Assembly (NCBI GenBank): GCA_963377175.1 | Contig: CAUJNA010003289.1 | Coordinates: 191,923 to 255,922 of the forward strand | Length of the DNA: 64,000 nt | Reading direction: 5' to 3' | Origin: Effrenium voratum | Lineage: Eukaryota > Sar > Dinophyceae > Suessiales > Symbiodiniaceae | Shown here: positions 50,049-53,568 of the stretch, piece after piece | Layout: each line of letters begins with the position of its first letter | Position numbering within the stretch: position 1 is the first letter of the stretch | Translations under genes and position numbers: made by a program | The notes under the pieces: generated by a model | Told to the model about the DNA's origin: nothing | The model's database searches: none | What the model saw: only the letters and a program-made list of their open reading frames with translations

Positions 50049-53000
50049 CCACACACACACACCCACCCACCACACACACCACACCACACACCACCCACAC
50101 ACACACCACACACACCACCACACACACCCACCACACACACACACCACCACACACCCACACACCCCACACACCACACACCCACACCCCACACACACCCCCA
50201 CCACACACCCACCACACCACCCCACACACCCACACACCCACACACCACCACACCCACCCCCCACACCCCCCCACACCCACACCACCCACCCACACACCCA
50301 CACACCCACACACCCCACACCCCCACACCACACACCCCACCCACACCCACCCACCCACCCACCCACCCACACACCCACACACCACCCACCACCCACCACC
50401 CACACCCACCCACACCCACACCCCACACCCACACCCACACACACCCACACCCACACCCACACCCACAACACCCACACCCACAACACCCACACCCACACCC
50501 GGCACCCACACCCACACCCACCACGACCCACACGACCACCCACCCCCCACCCCCCACCCCCACCCCCACCCCCACCCCCCACCCCCACCGGACCCCCCCA
50601 CCCCTCACCCCCACCCCACCCACCCCACACCCCCACCCCCACCCCCCCACCCCCACCCCCACCCCCACCCCCGCACGCACGCACGCACGGCACGGCACGG
50701 CACGGCACGGCACGCGCACGGCACGGGGCACGGCACGGCACGGCACGGCACGGCACGGCACGGCACGGCACGGCACGGCACGCAACGCACGCACGGCACG
50801 GCACGGCACGCACGCACGGCACGGCACGGCACGGCACGGCACGGCACGCACGGCACGGCAACGCGCAGGCACCCCGACGGACAACGACACGCAAGACGCA
50901 TCACACGCCACGCCACGCCACGCCACGCCACGGCATCGCACGGTATCGCACTGCACGGGCACGCACGGCACGGCACGGTACGGCACGGCACGGTACGCCC
51001 GGCACGGCACGGCATCGCATCGGCACGCACGCACGGCACGCACGCACGACACCACGCACGCACGCACGCCGCCTACACCCCGCACCCACCCACCCACCCA
51101 CGCCCCGCCCCGCTCCGCGCCACGGGACTCCCCCCGCCCTTTCGCCCCACCCGCCGCCCAAGCCCGCCGCAGCCCGCCCGCCCGCCCGCCCGCCCGCCCG
51201 CCGGCCCCCCGCCCCGCCCACGCCCGCCCGCCTTCGCCCGCCCGCCCGCCCGCTTTCGCCGCCCGCCCCCGCCCGCCGCCCGCCCGCGCAGCCGCCCGCC
51301 CGCGCCCCACTATGCTTGCCCCCGCCCCGCTTTGCCGCCCGCGGCCGGCGCCCGCGCCCGCCCGCCCCGCGCATCCCGCCGCCGCGCCCGCGCCCCCCGC
51401 GCCCGCGCCCGCCCCGCGCCCGCGCCCGCGCCCACACGCACACGCACACGCACACGCACACGCACACGCACACGCACACACTCTCACACACACACACACA
51501 CCCACACACCCACACACCCACACACCCACACACCCACACACCCACACACGCGCACACGCGCACACGCACACGCACACGCACACGCAGATGCATGCCTAGC
51601 ATGCAAGTTATGCATCATTCCCAAGGTCCAAGCAAGAGGATTTCCGTGTTTGTTTGCTCCTCAACGCATGTAAAGCAAGGGTTGGCCAAAGGTCGAATCA
51701 TTTCATGTTTCATATGAAGTAGAAAGCAAGCATCGACACCCCAGGTGAAGCCGTATTTTGCACAATGTCGTGTTAATCCCAGGCCATAGTCCCCGGCTTA
51801 GCCGAACACTTTGCGGCTTTCGGGATCAGAGATTGGACGATCCGTCGAGTAAGACACACATGCAGTAGGGAGCGTTCTGGTCCTTAAGCGTCCATGACGG
51901 CCAAGAGTCGCTAGTGGCTAGTCACTGGGCGATGGCTCTTTTTGCCACTGAATTCTATGAAATGGGTGGCTTGCCAGGCAGCCTTGCTGATTGCAGCTAC
52001 CACCTTCCACTGGAGCCTGGAGGCGGTGTTCCTATCGCTGGCCGCTTGGGCGAATAGAAAAGGCAGGGGGTCGTTGAGGGTAAAGAACGGCTTTCGGATG
52101 GCTTTAAATGTCAGGCCACGAAGCCGCTACAAACAAGGGGTTCTTCAGTGCAACAAGGGGCCACAAACCGGAAACCCACCACAAATTAGGGGGGTTCCTC
52201 ATTTTAGGGCTACGACGGAAGTGAATTGCTCGCTTAGTTTGAGTTAGATCTTGTTTTCCCTTTGAAGCGATGGGTGAACATCTGAACGACAACAAGCTGG
52301 GTAGCTGAAGGGTAGTGAGGGGCTTCCGTCCCAACCATTAATTCGGTGCGGCCACCTTTTCAAGGCTTCCTTAGTACCAGGTTCTCTTTATGATTTTTTC
52401 TTCTGTTTTTCCTATTACAACCTGAGGACTGCGCCTTAGGGGGAAATTACTCAAAATAAGCCAATAAAACCAAACCCTTGGATTTATGGCTCGATTGGGG
52501 TCGCCGCCCTTGCCCACCGATTGCAGGCTCTTTGCTTGGGGTATTTCAGGGCTTCTTGCTGGTGCGATAGGTAGGGAATGTCCGTTCCGGGTTTTGGGAA
52601 TGACCGGGGGATTCCTTTAAAGGATGGATTATAGGGGTCATTCCCTCAGAACCAGCATGTTTTGGAATTGCAGACATGTCCGATCCTTTTATGATTCGAT
52701 TCCCGTCTCACAGGACGCTTTCCGATTCGGGGATCCCAGGCTCCTTTGCACAAATTGTATGAGCTCACCGACGGGTAAAACGCAGGACGCCCATGAATGT
52801 CCTTTGCTAGGGGATCCCAGATGGCTGTGGGTCAAAACCAATGGTAGCATTTTGGGGTAGGTGCAGTCTATTTTGGTTGGATTGGTTGATGTTCACTGGG
52901 GACTAACCGGGCTTTTGACCATGGCCATATGGCCGTGTGAGACGCCTCCCACTCAGAATCGGGTTTCCTCTGGCTTTCGGCGGCTTTCGTTACTGGAAAG

Positions 53001-53568
53001 GCGGGCTCCTGAAACCTGGCCCTGGCATTTCAAGAGGGCGCCCCCTGAAAACTGGTTGGACAGAAGTCGCCGAATGATGTCCACCCCTTTGGGTCAAAAT
53101 CAAAACTCATCGCATGAGCCACTTGCTCAAAACCGGGGAAGATGAAGGTTAGTCAGGGACAATCCCAACCATAAATAGCTGCGCCCGCCTTCTCCATTCT
53201 TTACGTGGTTCTGGGTAGACCAATTTAATACCGGGTTTTGATTGTGAGGTGTCCTTTATACGGGTCCCGTAAAATATTGTGGTTCTTTTGGCCCCCTTTA
53301 ACAGGGCTTCTTAAAAGATGCATTTTGCAACCATTTGACACATGTTGCTTCTTCCGTAGCAAAATAAAGGGACACCACCATTTACAAGTTGCAATGTTCA
53401 GGTGTATAATGTATGGATCCCTGTTTCACCCCCAGCCCAAAGAGGGTCATGCCGTTTGAGGCGACCCGCTACTGGCTCTTCATGGCGGTGATCTCTGTGC
53501 GCGTCCTGCGTGGCCAGGGAGCCTTGGGCCGCGCGCTGAAAGCGCAGCCGGCCCAGGTGGCCAGCTGA
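21514..53568 (+). CDS. MATE-family efflux transporter, EDS5-like; spliced gene, 19 exons recovered (5' end not fixed)
   Basis: Multi-exon gene whose product is a 12-helix MATE antiporter (cation- or proton-coupled export of small organic molecules). The closest family known to me is the plant EDS5/EDS5H branch, plastid-envelope carriers that include the salicylate exporter. Exons: 21514-21572, 23639-23710, 25811-25868, 28566-28675, 30069-30125, 31051-31075, 32366-32455, 33812-33866, 35947-36031, 38061-38156, 39151-39220, 40585-40686, 41503-41526, 44216-44305, 46063-46092, 46974-47041, 47311-47356, 51978-52040, 53461-53568. The first 18 give exactly 400 codons in one frame. Landmarks in family order are [62 protein letters not shown] and DGSMLAARE. 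Every intron is GC-AG. The N-terminus before the first helix is not established. The boundaries come from reading frame and recalled family alignment, not from transcripts. Confidence 0.88.
21573..23638 (+). other. MATE intron 1 (2,066 bp, GC-AG)
   Basis: Starts GCCGCT, ends GCGAG. Holds TA-rich repeats (22785-22880) and a family-A element (23415-23539) whose right end overlaps a second partial copy (23533-23590) about 50 bp before exon 2. Confidence 0.75.
22785..22880. repeat. TA-rich microsatellite
   Basis: TATATATA runs separated by TCTTA units. The Tyr/Ile/Ser frames across it are artefacts. Confidence 0.9.
23639..23710 (+). CDS. MATE exon 2 (NIDNAFVGR motif)
   Basis: After the shared Thr codon it reads [12 protein letters not shown], then [11 protein letters not shown], with the last Val codon completed by exon 3. 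This is the MATE signature (I/V)D(T/N)AFVGR-LSG ... LA-x-x-P-x-T. Acceptor GCGAG before G, donor GCCACT. A GT donor one codon earlier would throw exon 3 out of frame, so the GC donor is forced. Confidence 0.85.
23711..25810 (+). other. MATE intron 2 (2,100 bp, GC-AG)
   Basis: Starts GCCACT, ends GCGAG. Holds family C (23777-23890), a TAGTAAGTGGCTAG/CCATGG repeat (23995-24085), an interrupted inverted family-B element (24443-24662), TA run (25486-25503) and family G (25613-25715). Confidence 0.75.
25811..25868 (+). CDS. MATE exon 3 (DYILYLF..ATTGL)
   Basis: Reads [19 protein letters not shown]. It matches the MATE segment DYxxYxFxFLSVATxNLVA, and the last residues VAR are supplied by exon 4. 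Acceptor GCGAG before G, donor GCCACC. An inverted-repeat element with a target-site duplication (family G) begins about 30 bp inside the following intron. Confidence 0.85.
25901..26006. mobile_element. Family G inverted-repeat element with target-site duplication
   Basis: Ends CATGGGTGTCCTTTTT and AAAAGGCCACCTATG are inverted repeats; the word GCAAGGAC(C) flanks both sides (25894-25902 and 26007-26015). Other copies: 25613-25715 (flanks TTGGGCAC and TTGGGGCAC) and 1907-2012. Located 33 bp inside MATE intron 3. Confidence 0.82.
27115..27475. repeat. CT microsatellite
   Basis: Long runs of CTCTCTCT with TGTCTC interruptions. The Ser/Leu frames (and Arg/Glu on the other strand) are artefacts. 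Confidence 0.95.
27540..28110. repeat. Compound repeat L, copy 1
   Basis: A pyrimidine-rich array of CCCTTCATGTCCCTG/TTTCATTTCCC words (27540-27920), then AAAACACAG..TTTTTCCAG..TTTTCGGCAA, GAGCCGGCAG and CATCAAATTGCCG. The same order of parts recurs at 35270-35625, in the same orientation, in another intron of the same gene. Confidence 0.8.
28566..28675 (+). CDS. MATE exon 4 (helix 3 region)
   Basis: Begins [20 protein letters not shown] and continues as a hydrophobic helix with [12 protein letters not shown]. It matches the cytosolic loop (VAxxLAxxDxxxxxxQIS) and next helix of the family. Acceptor CTCAG before G, donor GCGATG, leaving in phase 2. The exact 3' end is the least certain of the set because this region is poorly conserved. 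Confidence 0.78.
28676..30068 (+). other. MATE intron 4 (1,393 bp, GC-AG)
   Basis: Starts GCGATG, ends CAAG. A TA run at 29138-29158 and a CCATGATGATAAGGGGACGAACCCCAG-like repeat near 29020-29060. Nothing else recognised. Confidence 0.65.
30069..30125 (+). CDS. MATE exon 5 (helix 3-4 linker)
   Basis: Reads [18 protein letters not shown], with split Arg codons at both ends. This is the typical MATE end-of-helix and ExxxxA linker before the YVQxRG motif. Acceptor CAAG before G, donor GCGATG. Phase 2 in and out fits exons 4 and 6. Confidence 0.7.
30126..31050 (+). other. MATE intron 5 (925 bp, GC-AG)
   Basis: Starts GCGATG, ends TCGGAG. Short CA run at 30700-30726. Otherwise unassigned. Confidence 0.65.
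31051..31075 (+). CDS. MATE exon 6 (25-nt microexon, YVQ)
   Basis: Twenty-five bases complete an Arg codon and add PGASIYVQ. This is the PAAxKYVQ motif that directly precedes IRGxxWP in plant EDS5-type proteins. Acceptor TCGGAG before G, donor GCGCGG. A GC-rich open segment continues downstream, but only the splice at CAG followed by GCGCGG joins exon 7 in register. Confidence 0.75.
31076..32365 (+). other. MATE intron 6 (1,290 bp, GC-AG)
   Basis: Starts GCGCGG, ends GAGAG. Family B (31196-31296) and family D (31649-31771). Confidence 0.7.
31649..31771. mobile_element. Family D inverted-repeat element
   Basis: Left end AGGTCCCCCAGTAGTGCCC, right end ACCTCTCTACTGGAGGACCT type, with TTTTTTGGGGAGGGTTCC in the middle. 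Copies: 6130-6183 (right half), 40700-40790, 42241-42350 and 46827-46931. Confidence 0.8.
32366..32455 (+). CDS. MATE exon 7 ([11 protein letters not shown])
   Basis: Reads [12 protein letters not shown], then [18 protein letters not shown]. It corresponds to the IRGLAW...WVAQSxxLGMKDSWGPLK stretch of EDS5-like proteins with no length difference. Acceptor GCGAGAG before G, donor GCGCCG, phase 0 on both sides. Exon 8 follows in register after the Lys. Confidence 0.85.
32456..33811 (+). other. MATE intron 7 (1,356 bp, GC-AG)
   Basis: Starts GCGCCG, ends GGGAAG. No repeat family copy recognised. A tempting open segment at 33562 is rejected (see rejected list). Confidence 0.65.
33812..33866 (+). 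CDS. MATE exon 8 (NFLGDFLLC)
   Basis: Reads [18 protein letters not shown] plus one base. It matches the family NGIGDxVLC signature of the sixth-helix region. Acceptor GGGAAG before G, donor GCCGCC, leaving in phase 1. Confidence 0.85.
34415..34475. repeat. Small telomere-like patch
   Basis: ACAACCCTAAACCAATCC and ACCAACCCTAAGCCC words resemble the larger block at 4840-5190. Confidence 0.5.
35190..35640. repeat. Compound repeat L, copy 2
   Basis: Starts with a GGCAGGAAGGAAGG purine run, then TTTCCCTTCA/CCCCTTCGTTTCC words, AAACACTGTGTTTTTAAATG, GAGCCGGCAG and CATCAAATTGCCGCG. Matches copy 1 part by part at roughly 70-80 percent by eye. Confidence 0.78.
35947..36031 (+). CDS. MATE exon 9 (GIFGAALAT)
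   Basis: After the split Cys it reads [17 protein letters not shown], then [10 protein letters not shown]. It matches GxxGAAxATxxSQ, the start of the second MATE half linker, and the inter-half loop. Acceptor GCCGAG before G. Donor GCGTCT was chosen because it joins exon 10 in phase 2 and gives near-constant loop length. The frame stays open beyond, so a longer exon cannot be excluded. Confidence 0.82.
36685..36796. mobile_element. Family C inverted-repeat element
   Basis: Left end ATGGTTGTTGTTGGGAA and right end CTTCCAACGTCAACCAA are inverted repeats. The interior GGTTTAGTGG..CCACTTAACTGCTAA is itself a small hairpin. Copies: 11357-11477, 15561-15662, 23777-23890, 41101-41212, 53679-53787 and a split copy at 44393-44615. 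Confidence 0.8.
37930..38053. repeat. Repeat J, directly upstream of exon 10
   Basis: Shares with 53301-53427 the order CAGGGCT.CTT.AAAGAT.CATTTTGC, AAA.TAAAGGGA.ACCACCATTTACA, ATGTTCAGGTGTAT.ATG and GGATCCCTG. Both copies end within 40 bp of a MATE acceptor site. Confidence 0.8.
38061..38156 (+). CDS. MATE exon 10 ([16 protein letters not shown])
   Basis: Reads [20 protein letters not shown], then [11 protein letters not shown] and a split Arg. It matches the VPSPSELxxIxxLAxP entry into helix 7. Acceptor GCGTAG before G, donor GCGATC. A copy of repeat family J ends a few bases upstream of the acceptor. Confidence 0.83.
38157..39150 (+). other. MATE intron 10 (994 bp, GC-AG)
   Basis: Starts GCGATC, ends CCGCAG. 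Repeat K (38194-38300), family E (38926-39036) and a few AAGCCCTAAACG telomere-like words near 39070-39100. Confidence 0.72.
38194..38300. repeat. Repeat K, copy 2
   Basis: Shares GGCGCATTTTGCCAAGGG, TTTTCCGTATTAAACCACTA and GGGGAGCAGAAA with 9498-9610. It starts 37 bp after the exon 10 donor. No inverted ends seen. Confidence 0.75.
39151..39220 (+). CDS. MATE exon 11 (helix 7, GTQATAAYQ)
   Basis: Reads [15 protein letters not shown], then TQATAAYQ. It matches family FYTLLxxxAxxxGTxxIAAHQ with exact spacing from the preceding Pro. Acceptor CCGCAG before G, donor GCGAAG after the Gln codon, phase 0 out. Confidence 0.87.
39221..40584 (+). other. MATE intron 11 (1,364 bp, GC-AG)
   Basis: Starts GCGAAG, ends GCGCAG. 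Half of it is the 60-bp tandem array described separately. Confidence 0.75.
39860..40545. repeat. Tandem array of about 60-bp units
   Basis: Nine to ten imperfect copies of a unit containing GTTTCCTGGTGGTTCTTAAA, then a CCCGGTTTTTTGGGGAACCCC inverted-repeat core and GACAAAAAGG. Starts of successive copies are near 39948, 40006, 40066, 40126, 40186, 40251, 40325, 40382 and 40449. Stop codons are missing in all three frames, giving artefactual ORFs rich in FFGEPRF. Confidence 0.93.
40585..40686 (+). CDS. MATE exon 12 (GEPLSQTAQ)
   Basis: Reads [18 protein letters not shown], then [25 protein letters not shown] followed by a MLP/FMP pattern is diagnostic for the EDS5-like branch of MATE proteins. 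The 12-residue gap between exon 11's Gln and GEP equals that in plant members. Acceptor GCGCAG before G, donor GCAGGG. Confidence 0.93.
40687..41502 (+). other. MATE intron 12 (816 bp, GC-AG)
   Basis: Starts GCAGGG, ends GACAG. Family D (40700-40790) lies almost at the donor. Family C at 41101-41212. Confidence 0.75.
41503..41526 (+). CDS. MATE exon 13 (24-nt microexon)
   Basis: Eight codons, ARGFMKSL, fill precisely the eight-residue gap between exons 12 and 14 where plant members have ARxLLKSL. Acceptor GACAG before G, donor GCTGCT, phase 0 on both sides. Without it the helix 9 entry would be eight residues short. Confidence 0.8.
41527..44215 (+). other. MATE intron 13 (2,689 bp, GC-AG)
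   Basis: Starts GCTGCT, ends CCCGAG. Family D (42241-42350), TA runs flanking a family-A element (42431-42554), a C-run (43261-43270) and four loose repeats of a CACCAAAAGGGGCACCCCCAA-like unit (43925-44150). Confidence 0.72.
42431..42554. mobile_element. Family A element between TA runs
   Basis: ATATGGCCATGGGTCAAAAC to GTTTTGACCCACACCCATAT, flanked on both sides by (TA)n, as if inserted into a TA microsatellite. Confidence 0.82.
44216..44305 (+). CDS. MATE exon 14 (LFTRD)
   Basis: Reads [20 protein letters not shown], then [10 protein letters not shown]. It is a transmembrane helix followed by the conserved LFTxD of MATE proteins. Acceptor CCCGAG before G, donor GCCGAC, phase 0 on both sides. 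Confidence 0.9.
44393..44615. mobile_element. Family C element interrupted by a family H element
   Basis: GTTGTTGGGAAACATTTTTCCCC (left part of C) is followed at 44418 by TGAGCCACGTGCTCAAAACC..GGTTTTGATTGTGACTCA (a whole family-H element), after which C resumes at 44567 with TTTTGGCTTATTGTGGTTTA. Family H also occurs alone at 53113-53248 and partly at 3392-3480. Confidence 0.82.
45295..45414. mobile_element. Family A element, near-palindromic copy
   Basis: Ends ATATGGCTGTGGGTCAAA and GTTTGACCCATGGCCATAT. A second copy in opposite orientation lies 220 bp downstream (45635-45743). Both lie in MATE intron 14. Confidence 0.82.
46063..46092 (+). CDS. MATE exon 15 (30-nt microexon)
   Basis: Ten codons, [10 protein letters not shown], supply the amphipathic segment that follows LFTxD-x-E in all MATE proteins. 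Joined to exon 16 they give the usual spacing to the DG motif. Acceptor CTCGGAG before G, donor GCGCCA, phase 0 on both sides. Confidence 0.78.
46093..46973 (+). other. MATE intron 15 (881 bp, GC-AG)
   Basis: Starts GCGCCA, ends GTCGAG. Contains a short tandem run of CTCGTGGAACC (46675-46745) and family D (46827-46931). Confidence 0.75.
46974..47041 (+). CDS. MATE exon 16 (DGSMLAARE)
   Basis: Reads [16 protein letters not shown], then SMLAAR with a split Glu. It matches the (E/D)GTLLAGRD signature. Acceptor GTCGAG before G, donor GCGCTT, phase 2 out. A family-D element ends about 40 bp upstream of the acceptor. Confidence 0.88.
47042..47310 (+). other. MATE intron 16 (269 bp, GC-AG)
   Basis: Shortest intron. 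Starts GCGCTT, ends ATCTCAG with a normal pyrimidine-rich tract, unlike most others. G-runs at 47075-47115. Confidence 0.75.
47311..47356 (+). CDS. MATE exon 17 (helix 11)
   Basis: After the split Glu it reads [15 protein letters not shown], the RDxRxxxLxM segment of the family. Acceptor ATCTCAG before G, donor GCGGGA. From the Glu of exon 16 through exon 18 the length equals the plant protein with no gap. Confidence 0.8.
47515..47930. repeat. TATA/CATA microsatellite
   Basis: About 400 bp of TA and CATACA variants, giving Tyr/Ile/Thr/His-rich frames on both strands that are artefacts. Confidence 0.93.
48525..48690. repeat. Direct repeat pair of about 75 bp
   Basis: Two adjacent copies (about 48525-48595 and 48615-48685) share CATCTCAACT.ATCTGCAAAT, CTGTCAGCTCACAAAC and AATACCAAAACATCTGCT. 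They lie in AT-rich DNA unlike the rest of the window. Confidence 0.8.
48930..49250. repeat. Three tandem units built on the palindrome AAAGCGCTTT
   Basis: Units of about 85-100 bp each carry CGCTTTAAAGCGCTTT-like palindromes followed by TTCAAGATTC..CTCTAGATC..GAATC..AATCC. Starts are near 48935, 49040 and 49125, with a terminal palindrome cluster at 49210-49240. Each unit can fold on itself. Confidence 0.85.
49320..51600. repeat. Composite simple-sequence block, 2.3 kb
   Basis: Sub-blocks in order: ACGC (49330-49710), CCCA/CACACC (49710-50680), ACGGC (50680-51060), CCCG (51080-51420), ACACGC then CACACC (51430-51590). The top strand is almost free of T and, in the middle, of G. All six frames are open for hundreds of codons, so none of the long His/Thr/Pro or Arg/Ala frames is credible. 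Confidence 0.95.
51978..52040 (+). CDS. MATE exon 18 (helix 12 start)
   Basis: Reads [21 protein letters not shown], corresponding to the last-helix region before the C-terminal WxxLxxFQxxR segment. Acceptor TGCCAG before G. Donor GCCGCT has the same six bases as the exon 1 donor. It follows the largest intron (4.6 kb). The frame stays open a little further, so a read-through C-terminus is the alternative. Confidence 0.78.
52041..53460 (+). other. MATE intron 18 (1,420 bp, GC-AG)
   Basis: Starts GCCGCT, ends TTTGAG. Family F (52583-52646), family A (52821-52930), family H (53113-53248) and repeat J (53301-53427), which again ends about 35 bp before the next exon. Confidence 0.68.
53461..53568 (+). 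CDS. MATE exon 19 (C-terminus, stop at 53566)
   Basis: Reads [17 protein letters not shown], then a hydrophilic tail ([18 protein letters not shown]) and TGA. The Trp and Arg align with the QWxRxxxxxFR end of plant members. Acceptor TTTGAG before G. A GC donor before GCGCAG at about 53546 could instead lead to more exons near 53.87 and 54.65 kb, so the true stop codon is uncertain. Confidence 0.62.
   Translation, partial: ATRYWLFMAVISVRVLRGQGALGRALKAQPAQVAS

Larger units (their letters stand above)
47357..51977 (+). other. MATE intron 17 (4,621 bp, GC-AG)
   Basis: Starts GCGGGA, ends TGCCAG. Holds family A (47399-47504), a TA/CATA microsatellite (47515-47930), an AT-rich island with its own repeats (48000-49260) and the 2.3-kb composite simple-sequence block (49320-51600). 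Confidence 0.72.

Noticed and set aside
49262..51717. Frames of over 800 codons rich in His, Thr, Pro, Arg and Ala, and matching minus-strand frames rich in Cys, Val and Gly
   Set aside because: Products of simple repeats; all six frames are open and no frame shows domain structure.
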